Assembly (NCBI GenBank): GCA_033220425.1
Contig: CM065653.1
Location: 620,001 to 684,000 of the forward strand
Length of the DNA: 64,000 nt
Source: Lepraria neglecta
Taxonomy: Eukaryota; Ascomycota; Lecanoromycetes; Lecanorales; Stereocaulaceae
Reading direction: 5' to 3'
The notes beneath the pieces are model-generated. The model searched no databases. It was not told the DNA's origin and saw nothing but the letters and a program-made list of their open reading frames with translations. Positions 9,411 through 22,000 of this stretch are shown here, piece after piece. Both the position numbers and the translations under genes were made by a program. Numbering within the stretch: the stretch's first letter is position 1; each line of letters opens with the position of its first letter.

Positions 9411-11800
9411 ATGAATTCATCACGTGATCGTAACTCTCGAGCCTTCAAAAACTTCTTGCAATCTGCTGCCCACAACCTTTCATATCCTTTACGCAGCATC
9501 GGACTAGACGTTCTGAATTTCATTGTCCGACTTATTCGCGGTGATCACTCGGAACTTAAGAAGATTGTTATTAGTAACTCCCTATGGCTAGCTTCCAGCC
9601 GCTGTTGGGCCCATATATTGCCAGTCTCGATATCCATATATCTCATACAACTGAACCTACGAGGCTACTACATTGGCGAACACTTGCGAAGGCTGCAAAG
9701 CGATGATCAGGGAGACAGCGTTGCGTTAGCATTTATCCAGATTGCTGTGAAGATTCAAGTAAATTGACGTGCACAATCCCTCGAAGAATGGCTTACTAAA
9801 TTGCAGTCAGGAGCTTCTCGTCGTAGCAAGCTTTGCAACTGTCATATGCCAAACTTCTAGGGACAGGCTACTCATTGGTAACGGTCTTCCCTTCGGCATT
9901 GCCGCCTCTGGGTTCTCCTTTGATCGGCTTGGCTACTTCTGGTCAGCTGCCTTCTGGGGAGGCATTATAGGGTTTCGAAAGTCGAATGAGGTCAATGGAG
10001 GACTGGTAATCTGCCTTGTTTCTCTCGGTGGCCTTGTCGCTACCACGGCTAGGCCCGCGAGCGCTGTATTGATGCTGCCTGGAACCACGATAAGCCTACA
10101 TTCATTGAGAATGGTCACCCGCGACTGCACTGACACAGGCGCTCTTAATGCACCAGACATGGCAACAGTTCAGCACTACATTCTGGTTGAATGGGACCGC
10201 CAATACCTTTTGGCCAGATACCCTGACCGTCGAGCATATCGGCGGATCCAAATGCGTAGTTCAAGGAGGCTACTTCTCGGCCTATTGCGTTTCCTACCTC
10301 CTACCATTCTTAGAGAGCTACTACGCCTACTCTTACAACAATAAAGAAGGCTTCCAATTGTTATCACCTGATTACCTCGCTCCAAGGGTCTTAGAAGGCA
10401 CGCCAAGGGTAAATGGCATCAGCTCAGAGGCATGGTCTTTCGCCCCTCATTGGGTAACATCAGTGGTGCAGACCTACCTTTGGTTTGACCGACGTTGGCA
10501 TCCACCCGACAACAAACCGACTGGCAGTCTTTCTGGGCAGATTTCCTCGCAAGCCGCCGCGGTTCGTACTGTTTGCTCACGCGACATCTAGACTTTAAGT
10601 AGTGAGACGTTGGAAGTCTTCCTGCCATCGCTGCTCGATTACCAGATATGGGCAGAGGGAAACAACAACGACAGGCCATACACTAAGGTTCTATTGCCCA
10701 AGCCACTATGTAAACTCTTCAGTGGAATGACCAATATAACCGCTAAACTGACCACGGTTTTCGTCCTGCCAGCTCCGAACATGAGCGCTGTTACGACGGG
10801 TTTAGTGGTTCTGGCCCCTACTAAAAACAACACAAGCGAGCGCTATGGTGTTAACTGTTCAATAGATGCGCGATTGAGTAAAGCACAGCATGTCTCAACG
10901 CAATCCCCTTCCTTTGGCTTAGGCAATCCTAGCAATTCAGTCGGCGCCTATATAAGCGGTGAGCACTCGGCGGCAGACATTATTACTGGCCCATTGCCAC
11001 TTGAAATGGGGACGATTGGAGACATATCGCTGCCGAACCTGAGTGGCTAGATGCTCTCAATGTCATTGTGCCTGCTTGGGACGATTTGGAGTGCATGGAA
11101 CAGGCTCAAAACCTACCTGCCGTGACCACAGCTCTTGGCAACATGATTTCCCCGGCTCGTGTTCTTCTGAATTCTTCGGATATCAGAACGCAGATGGACG
11201 CGTACAAACCAATACAGATTGCATATACTGAGACAGTAGTGTCCACAGTGTCTTCTGAAGCGATGTCCCGTGTTGGCTATGAACGGCATTATGAAAATAC
11301 ACAGGACTTTTACACAGATTTTGCCGACGAGTGCTCGCTGATTCCCAATGCCACCAAGTTCTATTGGTGTCCTGAACCTACCGACACTAGAAATCTGACA
11401 CGAATGACGTTTAGTGGCACTCTGACTGGTAAAGATCCTTCACCCGAGCTGTCTTTCATTAACAATGTCCATGTTCAGACTCGCTGATTTGCAGTATTTT
11501 AGGCTATGCGTACAAGGCTTCAAGGCCAAGAGACTACTTGTCCATCGCCGTTCTCATGCTGTACATCATCGTTGCTGTCGGCCATACGGTCAGACCACTC
11601 GCGACTCGACCAAGTTGAGCAAGCTGGGACACCGTCGAAGAAATTATCCTCCTTACTCACACCTCGAATAGTACCACGACAGGGACTGACATTGCGTATA
11701 CTTCTGCGGGTTTATCAACCGCTTTAGGACCATGGACCTCAAGACACGCGTGGGGACGCTGCAAGCACGGACCACTGAATTGGCGAAAGGCATGAACTAG
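9411..11800 (+). pseudogene. decayed multi-membrane protein gene of a common fungal family of unknown function
   Basis: Consecutive pieces of one protein lie in changing frames. Exon 1 (9411-9758) has the hydrophobic LPVSISIYLIQLNLRGYYIG segment. A good 52-bp intron (9759-9810) leads to ELLVVASFATVICQ and GNGLPFGIAASGFSFDRLGYFWS, hallmark motifs of this family, then a membrane segment (LVICLVSLGGLVATTARPASAVLML). Between about 10078 and 10110 the frame shifts, after which TTFWLNGTANTFWPDTLTVEHIGG continues. An in-frame TAG stands at 10589, another frame shift lies near 11000, and a third near 11490 before the C-terminal membrane helix (DYLSIAVLMLYIIVAVGH) and the family's SWDTVEEIILL ending. 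At least three frame breaks plus a stop make a functional product unlikely. Indels and stops here are not specially RIP-like. It differs from the intact membrane family at 51832-54157. Confidence 0.7.
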
Positions 11801-12034
11801 GGTCAAGAGGAATTGCAATTGTAGATAGCAAAGCACGACATAGAGGAATTGGGCGAAGTGGAGGAAGGAAAACCGTATGGCAGGATAGACAGAAAGACAA
11901 TTCAGGTAAAGACGGATGCATCGGACTCACAGAAAAATTTATCGAAGAGTGACGATGGCGAAGGGGCTGTGTGATTGACGTGTGAAACGTATAATCTGGG
12001 CACAGCCTCTGTGGGTTTGTGGCGTGTAGAAGGG

Positions 12035-12322
12035 TTCACCCCCAATCGGCCAAACCCCCCAACCGTTCACCTTGCTCTAACTCCATAGATACGAAGTTTG
12101 ACAATATATCTTTGCGTATAGATTTGTGGATTTTGTACGTCTCTAAAAGGTTGGTACGGAATCTATTGTCGCAATTTGCCTGGTTGGTGAATTGTAGAAC
12201 TCTGCAATTTTTCACTACCTGCGCCCCTAGGAGAGCCCTAGCGTTGTACCCCGGAGCAGAAATATCGATAATTCCGGGCGGCAACCCTACAGGGCTGGGG
12301 GTTTGGACGGTTGGAGGGTGAA
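12035..12322. mobile_element. possible MITE (non-autonomous, about 288 bp)
   Basis: The ends form an imperfect inverted repeat of about 26 bases: TTCACCC..CAATCGGCCAAACCCCC on the left matches the reverse complement of the right end with one indel and two mismatches. There is no coding content. I could not find a convincing target-site duplication, so this may also be a simple inverted-repeat remnant. Confidence 0.4.
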
Positions 12323-12649
12323 TCGTCGATACATTTTGGCTCGGAAATTAGAATTTCAACAGATTTCTCCAAACAACGGCCCCTTTCTTGCAATACTAAA
12401 TAATTGTTAGTAGAATCTGTCATCATGCGCACAGTAAGCTTCATCGGTGTGTTTAATGCTCCGCGGTGGCCTCAGCTGCGAAAAGCGCCGCGCTTTTCGG
12501 ACATAAGATTGGCTCATCTCCTGACAGGCCTGGCAAATATTAGCACGCGACAACCTCGAGCAATGCCAAAAGTCCCATGTAATTAATCAACAAATAATTC
12601 CAGAGTCAATCCATTGAGCGTCTCCGTCAATTCCACGCCACAGACAAAC
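12323..12649. other. upstream region of the ceramide synthase gene
   Basis: A 327-bp gap with no gene. It contains a GC-rich AAAAGCGCCGCGCTTTT perfect palindrome at 12480-12496, which could be a hairpin or a dyad binding site close to the start of the next gene. Confidence 0.4.
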
Positions 12650-14155
12650 ATGCCTCGACATCGGCGGAAATCAAGCGGCCTTGGAGCGGAACTTAGAGGA
12701 GATACGGGGGCTTCAGCACTGTCAACTCTCGAGCCTACACCGACCTTCAACTCTCCTCCCCTGACACCGGTAAGCTGGCAATCCCTAATACTTACAATGT
12801 ACACCCATAGCTAGACTAACCAGACCTCCCACCAGCGAAACTCCCAAACCAAACCCTTCCGCCCTTTTTCCAAAAGACGAAAAGCAAAAAGCCTCTTCAG
12901 GCGCTGGAAAGCCTTCTCCTTCCGACACACATGGACCAACCCTCTCATCATCATCATCCTCGTCCTCTCCGCCTACGGCATAAACCCGAGCCCCTCCAAC
13001 CCTCTCCACCGCGCCATCTTCCTCTCCTACCCGATCGCCTCCGACCACCCATTCATCCCCTACCATGCCCGCCATGGCCCTGATCAGCCCACCTTCTACG
13101 GAAAGGGACCCTACGATTTCGCCTTCGTGGCGTTCTACATCGTTGTGCTTACGTTCACGCGGGAGTTTCTGATGCAGCGACTCATTCGACCTATGGCGAT
13201 TTGCTTCGGCATACGCTCTCGCGCAAAGCAAAATCGGTTTATGGAACAGGTCTATACGGCTATGTATTTCGCTGTCTTTGGACCTCTGGGATTATATGTG
13301 ATGAGCAGGACGCCGGTGTGGTATTTCAACACGGCGGGCATGTTTGAGGGATTTCCGCACAGGGCGCACGAGGGGCTGTTCAAGGCATATTACCTCCTGC
13401 AGGCGAGCTACTGGGCGCAGCAATTCATCGTGCTGTGTCTGCTATTGGAGAAGCCGAGGAAAGATTTCAAAGAGCTGGTGGGACATCATATCATTACGCT
13501 GGCTTTGATTTGGTTGAGTTACCGGTTTCATTTCACGTACATGGGTGTGGCGGTTTATATCACGCATGATATTAGCGATTTCTTTCTTGCGGTAAGTCTC
13601 TTCCCTCGGCTATATGTTCCACCCATGAAGAAGCGCAGAGCTGACATTCTTCCAAAGATATCCAAAACCCTAAACTACCTCAACTCCTCCCTCATCTTCC
13701 CCTGGTTCTCCCTCTTCATCGGTATCTGGGTCTACCTCCGCCACTACATCAACCTCGTCATCCTCTACGCCACCCTCTCCACCTTCCGAAGCGTCGGGCC
13801 TTTCGAACTCAATTGGGATACCCAACAGTATAAATGCTGGATCAGTCAGTACATCACGTTCGCCCTGCTGGCGAGCTTGCAGAGTATCAATCTCGTCTGG
13901 TTGTTCTTTATATTGAGGATTGCATATAACATTGTTTTTGTGAAGGTGGTGGTTGATGTGCGAAGCGATGATGAGGAGAGCGAGATGGAGGTGGAGGAGA
14001 AGCAGGGCGAGGGCTATGAGGTTGGGGTTTCAGGGGGTGAGAAGAAGCAGCTGGAGGGTCCGAGGATGAATGGTGTCAAGGCTACCAATGGCAAGGCATC
14101 GGAGCCACATGACAGCTATGCTGATGCTGTCATTGAGGGGAAGAAGGAGAAGTGA
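12650..14155 (+). CDS. lag1: ceramide synthase (LAG1/LAC1 family, TLC domain)
   Basis: Three exons: 12650-12769, 12836-13591 and 13658-14155 (457 residues); both introns are 66 bp with canonical GTAAG donors. The enzyme joins fatty acyl-CoA to a sphingoid base in the ER. The TLC domain is clear: EGLFKAYYLLQASYWAQQ (about 205-222), the Lag1 motif with the paired histidines in GHHIITLALIWLSYRFHF (about 243-260) and THDISDFFLA (about 269-278), reaching NYLNSSLIFPWF after the second intron. Several membrane helices surround it, including an N-terminal one (NPLIIIILVLSAYG, about 70-83). A basic Ser-rich N-terminus and an acidic Glu-rich cytosolic tail (about 395-457) flank the domain. Length fits fungal Lag1/BarA-type enzymes (about 380-460). 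Which of the two fungal classes (C18 or C24-C26 acyl) it belongs to needs a tree. Confidence 0.92.
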
Positions 14156-14968
14156 AAAGGCTTGTGGTATCCGTTTACCCTTCTTAAAGATATTTCATTC
14201 GGATCTATAGGCTTGTATGGACTAGCTCTTCTTTGAATTAATACTCATGCGTTATTGTACATTCGTCCCTTCCTGTTCGCTATGCTTCTGTCTTGGTACT
14301 CATATCGGTTCTTGCGTTCCAACTGGTTGATGCGCGTGACAGTCTCGGAGAGGCATCACAAGATCCTATCCGAGGACCTCCTAGCATCAGTAACATGAGA
14401 TAGAAACCGACTAGGTTGGAAGAGTTTCGTGTACGTCTGATTGAGCTCACTATTCGGGTCCTAGCAAGGTCCAAGCGCCTTGTATTCTTTCTCAGCTGTG
14501 CCGCAGATGGGGCAATGAACCGCCCGTCATTCTCAAAGACAGTATCACATGAAGCGGTGAGATGCACAAATTACGGGTTAGCTGAGCTCGCAGGTGACAA
14601 AAGGACCGGAATGGAGCTGCAGGTTTGGTGAATTCGAGGCTCTGCTTCGGCATTCAAAGTCACATTCTCCACTCTTTTATGTTCAAAAATAGAATATGTG
14701 GAGCTTGAACAGTTGATAAATTGGCTGTAATAACATAGATTGTCCTCGCAGATGGCACTTACGAAACTCCATGTCATTATCAAATTTCATGATCTCGGCC
14801 CCTTTGCACTCGAAAACGATGCGCAGTTAACTCAATTTCCTTGGCGGAGGGGAAAAAGAAGGAAGGAGAAGAGACGAGGTCTCGTGTCTTTCGTTGGCAT
14901 TGTGCCGGCTTGTTGATGGACCTTTACGGTATGGGCAATCGGCAAAGACTTTTTCTGCCACCATTTTC
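14156..14968. other. intergenic, no supported gene
   Basis: 3' side of the ceramide synthase gene. Short ORFs on both strands lack recognisable features. Confidence 0.45.
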
Positions 14969-15298
14969 CTAAACTTCCCTTTGACCTTTGCTATCTTCTT
15001 TCCTCATTTCAGCTTTGAGAGTTTGTAGTCTGCCTGTGACCGCTCTGGGTCCGGGAAGTCCGCCGCCCGCCATGGCAGCTTGGTGTAGAATCCAGCGGAA
15101 TGTTTTTTTGGCGTCTTTCTTTAGGATCGTGTCGGCCTGATGGTAGATCTTGGCCGTGTTCGCAGGCTGGTTGTCCGCGAACGCTTTTTCTGCTGACGTT
15201 CGCTCACATTTGCCTTTGATGTCACAGGGACATACCATGAAGCCTACATACCCCGTACCATCATCTTGCCAACGCAAAATCCCCACGGAGGCAATCAT
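14969..15298 (-). CDS. hypothetical small protein (doubtful)
   Basis: From an ATG at 15298 the minus strand is open for 109 codons. The product is Lys/Gln/Ala-rich in the middle (YHQADTILKKDAKKTFRWILHQAAMAGG) with three cysteines near the start, and I recognise no domain. The open frame extends upstream to 15334 without another ATG, so it could be an exon of a larger gene or a chance ORF. Confidence 0.22.
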   Translation of the reverse strand: MIASVGILRWQDDGTGYVGFMVCPCDIKGKCERTSAEKAFADNQPANTAKIYHQADTILKKDAKKTFRWILHQAAMAGGGLPGPRAVTGRLQTLKAEMRKEDSKGQREV

Positions 15299-15334
15299 TT
15301 CCGGCTCATCCCCAGCAAACCACCATACTTCCAC

Positions 15335-15831
15335 GCTTCAAGTACTCTTATTCGGGCCTGAAAGCCTCTAGATTGGCCCCCTGTGATCGTCGAGATCTTC
15401 TTGACCTATTTTGGTTTCAGGAATTTGTAGTCTTCTTCGAAGCGCTTTGGATCAGCAAATTCTGCGGCTTCCTAAGGGAGATTGCTGAAGTCTCTGTTGA
15501 TGTTGTATTCCTGATAGTCAGTCTACAACGCTTTAGTGGCTGTTGAGAAGGAGAATGAATGATCCCAATGCTATTGCATATCACAATGCTACTGCATAGA
15601 CTATTTCTTATATATAGCTGTTGGAGGAGTTGCATTGCATAGGTCAGAAGAATAAGTGACATGGATTAAGAAGACATTCTAGGATAAGAAGGGGATTAGG
15701 CCCAAGGTTGAGACTTGTACAGTACGAGATAGGCGAGAGATTGAAAAGACGAAGATTTACTTGCACGGTTTGAAAGAGACTTATGGCATGAATGCACAAG
15801 GGTATTGTTGAGTTTTGAATGGCTTTCTTCA
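15335..15831. other. intergenic with a possible protein-like remnant
   Basis: On the minus strand, 15519-15406 reads DYQEYNINRDFSNLP, a TAG, then EAAEFADPKRFEEDYKF and a final stop. This looks like a small piece of a coding exon with one stop, or a terminal exon whose acceptor is the TAG itself (CCTTAG). No partner exon could be found, so I do not call a gene. Confidence 0.3.
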
Positions 15832-18656
15832 TCAGATCACTATTCGATCAAAGCTGTACTTCCCTACCATCTTGCTCTTTAACCGTCCAATGTCTCTTGC
15901 ACTCCGCTTTATTAGCTCACCACCAGCGCCTACCTTGATCGTCGAGATGACCGGAGCTGCTTTTAGACCTAATGGTAGTAAACTAGAATTCTCTTCGTTG
16001 AGAGCCATACTTATTGGTTTCACGGGAGGGGCCGTGAGTTGACCTTGATTTGGTCTTTGTGGCTTTGTCGAAGAGTGAAGAGCATTCTTGCCGCAAAGAA
16101 GGATCTCTCCAAGCACACCCTTCAGATAGATTGCTTCCTCGATACCTTCAAGTGCTGCTGAGATCTCGGCTCTCATGTAGGCAAGGGTGTCCGCTGCTTC
16201 ATTCATGTCATCAGTCATTGACGTAGCGAGTATCCAGCCGCCGGTTCCGATGCTGTCAATCGCACAATTGAGAAGGTGAGCTATGTGGCAAAGCTGATTG
16301 CTGTCCGGCAGGTCGGGTTCGGTTGCCTCCAAGCTGTCGTCGTAGGGTGATAACCAGCCATTTCGAGCAATTTCCATGCGAAGTTCATCGATGAGTAAGC
16401 GTAGTTGAGCGGTTGATAGCTCCTTCTTGAGTGCTCGAGCCACCGAGGAAGACGGGCATGCGTACAGTCGTCTTAGCGTGTGGCTCAATATGTGACGGTG
16501 TGATGCTTCGTTGGCGGAAATAGGAGTCGGCGAGGATGAATTCTCCAAAAACTCGCCATTGGTGAGCTGCATTATATTGCCCTTGACGTTGCTGCTTCTG
16601 CTCGCCAAATCTCCATTGGTAAGAAGTCCTTCATTTTCCCCTATCTCTAAGCGCTCAGTGCCACATGTGATAATCGCTAAAATATGAACAAGCTCTCCTG
16701 AGCTCAAGGGAATAGGACTGGCTAGAACGGATGAAACAAGTTCTAGTGAGGTATCCCGTTCCGCGAGTGCATGCATTAGGGCGCCAGTCGAGAGCTTCGA
16801 AGTGAATGGCAGGGCGCCGTGATGTTTCAATGACTTCTCGACATGATGTGTAGTGAAGAGGCTTGCTGTGACCAACCAGCCGCAAATTCTGTGCGGGAGA
16901 AAACGCATTGTCAGTTGCTTCGTAGCATCAGCAGATGCTTTATGCTTCGTCGTCTCTTTCGTCTCGTTCAGCGAGAATATCCTACTGAGTAAGTAGTAGA
17001 CTTTTTGCAGATCGAGTCGTGCGCTGTTTGGTGACTGTAGTCCTGTGCTATTTCCCTTCTTGAGCTCCAACCCTAGTGCTCGAGCTGTGGTCCTTTCGAA
17101 TTGATCTACCTTCAGTTGGGAAGAGTAGCGGTCTAGCTCAGCTTTTTGAGCGCTCCAGGCAGGATCGCTTAGAGGTGAAGCTAGAGGGCTCCCCAAAGGC
17201 TTGACTTGACGGTCTGACGCGACTCGGTTAGAAGGAGTACTTCTCATTAATGAAGGTCCATTGCTAATGGAATTCACTAAAAGCCCATCTCGTTTCCGTT
17301 TGCGAGGTCCACTTGTCTGCACCGTGGTTGTTTCCAGCTGGAATGCCAGGAGCTTCCTTCCATCAAGAGCGACGACAATGTCTAATGGAGTGAAGTATGA
17401 GAGAAGTCGCAAATTTCCTTTTTTGGCGGGCTTGTCTCTTTGGTTTTTGGGCTTCTGTGTGATGAACAACGCTTCATCGACTTCAGTCAGACTGCGTTTC
17501 GCCTGTAGTGAATAGTATGGCAGATCGACTATCGAGACCGAAGCCGGAGCGGCATATGCAAGTAGGTTGGGTGATAATTGCAAACATGAAGACACAGCCT
17601 CAGGAAGATAATGTTCATGCTCCAATTGCGGGATCGACCCGGCGAGATTGTATACAATCAAAGTCTCTTCAGAGGTCTGATACAAGGTTCTAAAGGTAGC
17701 ATGGAATGTGAATTTGGAATATTTCGATTGCAAGTGACCGGGCTCCGGAATGACTTGTGTGATTAGATCCTGTAAGTTTTGCCTTGCAGATCCAGAAAGC
17801 ATATTCGTCTTTGATTTGACGGCCTTGATAGTAAATATCTTCAACATCAAGCTCCCGTGCTCCCTAGGATCCTCAACTGGCTTCGATCGAATGATGACAA
17901 ATAAAAGACTAGCACCAAGGTCGTCGGAGCCGGTACCCAATGTTGCAAGGATATCCTCCCTGCCCTTCAATATTGCCTTGCGAGCCTGCTCAATACTCAA
18001 AATCGCCGCATGCTCAACATGGGCGCTTACTGCCGTGTCCCCATTCGAAGAGCTATTATTGATGTTTGTGCTCCACTCTTGAACTCCTAGATCCTTTGAA
18101 TAGCAGGCGACCATGCCGTCTTCATGCACAGCAAGAATCTTGTTCTCGGTTGCGTCATCATCCTTCTCTTCAAGAACTAGGAACGTGTCCAAATGTATCA
18201 CAGGATTCGCTTTGTGGCCCAAGCTGATCGACGTGGTTTCAATTTCTTCTCCTAGGCTACTCTTTACGCCGGAAGATTCGGAGAAGCGGACGAGCTGAGA
18301 GTTTGGTGAAGCAAGAGAGCAGTATGTGAATCTTCGAGGAGCCTCGGCACCGTGTCTTCGGTATCGAATCGAGCATGGTGGACAGGTGAAAATGGCTTGA
18401 GGTGATATTGCGTAAGAGGTTACTATCTTAGATGTTTGAACCTGGAAGGCCGTTAGCTTATTTCGGCTGTATTCACAGCATGCGAGAAGGTCACATCGTA
18501 GATATTCACGCTCTGGCGGTCAATTGCAAGAGCAAGCTCAGATCTCTTTCTCTTCTTTGAGCCCGAAATTGCGTAGACATCAGAGGCATGAATTTGTCCA
18601 GGAGTACCTGTAAGGTCCTGCGGTATCTCCGCCAAAGCGTAAGGTTTTTGTATCAT
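15832..18656 (-). CDS. utp8: Utp8-like nucleolar protein (t-UTP subcomplex of the SSU processome)
   Basis: Two exons on the minus strand: 18656-18495 and 18441-15832 (923 residues). The 53-bp intron runs from GTGACC to CCAG and joins SVNIYD to VQTSKIVTSYAISPQ, giving the Utp8 propeller signature SELALAIDRQSVNIYDVQ followed by FTCPPCSIRYR (about 70-80). The first half is the fungal Utp8 beta-propeller, with a Lys/Arg patch (GPRKRKRDG, about 395) and a Ser-rich linker; the second half is helical (YYLLSRIFSL, LRRLYACPSSSVARALKKEL) as in Utp8 C-terminal regions. Utp8 works in the t-UTP complex for rDNA transcription and 18S rRNA maturation and in yeast also in tRNA export. The next upstream in-frame ATG is absent; 18656 gives the usual MxxKPYALAEIP-type opening. 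Divergent from elg1. Confidence 0.78.
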
Positions 18657-19005
18657 TTTGCTATAAGCTTTGCAGCTACGCCAGTGGGCATAACAGTCTT
18701 GAGACAAAACAGAGGCATAGCTCTGTAAAAAGTTCGTGGTGCCAAGACCCGTCGGTAAAACTGCGGCTTAATGATCTCACGAACGCGTCAATTGGCACGC
18801 GATTTAAGCAAGGATGAAGAAGAAATCTATATTATTTCACAAAGGTGGAGGCACGACAGTCTGTTCTGGAGGATATGATACCGAGGCCTTTTCTCAGAAT
18901 GATAGCTAGCCCTGATGCCATCACTTGCTCACTGCACACTGCAGAGTCTCCCTACTAAGCCCTTGGTTCCCATCTACAACTCAATGGTGCAGGCACTTCA
19001 CCCTC
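18657..19005. promoter_or_regulatory. shared divergent promoter region, utp8 / elg1
   Basis: A 349-bp gap between divergent starts. AT-rich patches occur, but no clear TATA box in either orientation. Shared control is inferred from geometry only. Confidence 0.45.
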
Positions 19006-22000
19006 ATGGCTGTCATCGTAAGCATGGGCAAGGAACATGGAGCTGCTGTACATCCGTTCTTCTTACCGAAGAACAGTAAGTGTCTTTGATATCACTCTAG
19101 GTTCAGTCAAGGCTCACCTGTGTTGTAGGTACACCGTCAGCGGAGACCGAATTTGACCAGAACGAAGGCCGACGTAAACGCCAACGGACTGCATCACCCG
19201 AGCGAGCACCTACAAAACCTGGTGACGTAGCTACAGCTACATGGGTAGATCAGCTGAAAGCTGCAGCCTCTGGAAGATCCGCAGCCATTGACGACACGGA
19301 GAGGCCTCCAAACCCTCAGCATGAACCGACCGGGCAACCTCAGGTCAATGGAAGCGATGATATCACGAGGGGCAGAAGCCGAGGTGGATCATCAATCGAT
19401 TTGGCCCCTTCGATCGATGGAGATGGCACTGCTGGGAAGGAGAGTGGACAGCGTTCCAGTACGAATTCGGAACAGAAGCCTACAGCGACACCGCCGAAGA
19501 AGATGCTCAGAGTTCGTCCTGATGGTAAGCTGGGCTCACCCAAGGCAAAAGACCCTATTCAAGATGCCAAACCCAAGCGCAACAGGAGGTCGACCAAAGC
19601 TGAGGCAGCTCAGAGAACATTGGTAGTCATCTTCAGGTACGGGACAGATGATCAATCTCGCACATTGATGGGGCAAAAAATAGATGACATCTGCTCGGGC
19701 ATTGCAAGTAACACCGCTCCTATGATGGAGAAGCAATCTAAGCCCACGGAAACTCCGAAACCTACCCATCCATTCTTCCTTGGAGGGTCTGCGCTTGCCC
19801 CTTCACAACACAGCAGAACTGCGAGCGGTGATCAGAAGAGACCTGAGTCGAACGCCAGTCCAACCACACAGCAACGAAAGGCTATTAGTCCTAGAAAGGC
19901 TAGAGTCAACAGCAGGCCTGCGGACATTGCAGATAATCCTTTCGGAGGAGTCGCATTTGGATGCAATGCATTCGGCTCTGATCACGCACGAATTTCTCGT
20001 TTTCCTGGCACAGTGGAGCCAATCTGGCCTCCCGCAGACATGCTTCATATAGGGCGACCAGAAGAATCACTGGAAAGACCAGCCAATCTGCCACAAGTTT
20101 GTGGTACACCAAACACCAGGCGAAAATTGAAAGGCGTCCAAGTCCGCGTGCCGGAAGAAGAGGATATATTAAAGCCTTTCATTGACTTAGTCCGGACTTA
20201 TCAGTCAGACGAGCAGATATCTCGGAAATTCAAGTCTCGGGACTGGCGCGAGTTTCGTCGACCCCTGAGACGACTTATGACTGGCCGGCAATTGCAGCAG
20301 GCTGTGCATTCAAGACTGGCCTCAAGGTCAGGTTTGAAGCCGAGCGAGGATCCAGACGTGGATGAGCTTAGCAGCTCACAACCGTTTCAATCACTTGCCC
20401 CCGCTGTGCTACAGCATTTGTATGACCACGTAGCAACTTCACTTACTGCATTCGATAAGTTTGAGTGCGAGACGCAAGATTGGATGCACAAATATGCACC
20501 TAAAGCCGCCGAGCACGTGTTACAGCAAAGCCACGACGTGACCCTTCTAAGGGATTGGTTGAAAGATTTAACAATCACGTCGGTCGAATGTCGGGACAGT
20601 GGAAAGTCGAGGACCAGAGATTCCTCGGTAGCCTCTGGAAGGCGTGGTGCTAACAGGAAGAAACGAAAAAGAGCAGAAGAGCTGGATGGGTTTGTGGTCT
20701 CGAGCGACGACGAAGCAAGTCTAATGGACGAGATCACCGATCCTGAAGACTTTCAACCCACCAATTCCCTTCTGAAGAAGTCCATCATCCGCTTTGGGGT
20801 TGCTACAGGGAATTTAGGTAACAATGAACGAAGCACTAATGCTGTTGTCATCAGCGGTCCTCATGGATGTGGTAAGACTGCTGCAGTCTATGCAGTGGCT
20901 CAAGAGCTTGGGTTTGAAGTATTTGAGATCAACGCTGCTAGCCGAAGAAGTGGTAGAGACATCATGGACAAAGTGGGAGATATGACTCGAAACCACCTAG
21001 TGCGACAAGACCCAGATGATCAAGCGACTGCAGAAAAGGACGGAACAGAGGACCAGCAGCTAGTGAATGAGAAGTTGAAACAGGATCTCGAATCTGGGCG
21101 ACAAGGAACCATGAATTCGTTCTTCAAGCCCACAGGAGGAGCGAAGAAAAAGCCACCAGCGAAGAAATCCAGTCCACGAAAGAGTATGCCAAAGTCGAAT
21201 GAGCAGCCCAAGAAACTAAAAAGCCAGAAACAGTCACTTATTCTTTTGGAGGAAGTCGATGTGCTGTTTGAAGAGGACAAAATTTTTTGGACTACCGTTC
21301 TTGATTTGATATTGCAGTCTAAGCGACCTATCATCATGACATGCACCGACGAAAGCCTGCTACCACTGCACGACATGGCTCTGTACGCTATCTTCCGTTT
21401 CGGTCCGCCCGCGGAACAGCTTGCCACAGATTTTTTGCTGCTCGTCGCTTGTAATGAAGGCCATCTGCTTCCACGGGACGCAGTATCGACGCTATATAAA
21501 GCCAAAGGGTCTGATCTGCGCGCTTCCATAGCCGAGCTGAATTTTTTCTGTCAAATGGCCATTGGCGATACTAAAGGAGGGCTGGAGTGGATGCTGATCA
21601 GATCAACTGCCGACAGTCGTCAGGATCGAAAGAGCGACTCGATGCGTGTTGTCAGTGAGGGCACCTACCAGCACGGCATGGGATGGTTGAGTGGGGATTT
21701 TAACTCGTCTCAATTAGACCAGTCCTTGGATCGGGAGACGGAACTTCTATCAGAAGCCTGGACTGGCTGGGGAATCGATATTGGAGCCTCGGAAGACTTT
21801 CTTGCGGTTCAAGCACCTACATGTTTTGAGGAGACCTCACGGAGACAGGCTATCGAGGTGCTGCAGAATTGTGAGCAAGCCCTCGAAGCTCTCAGCGCGG
21901 CCGATACGTTTCCATCCTGTGTCTCCCGAGAGCTTGATACGGTCAGTAAATTATTTTCATCGCGTCCTCACAATGCTAATAGTTCCAGGTTCTGCTTGAT

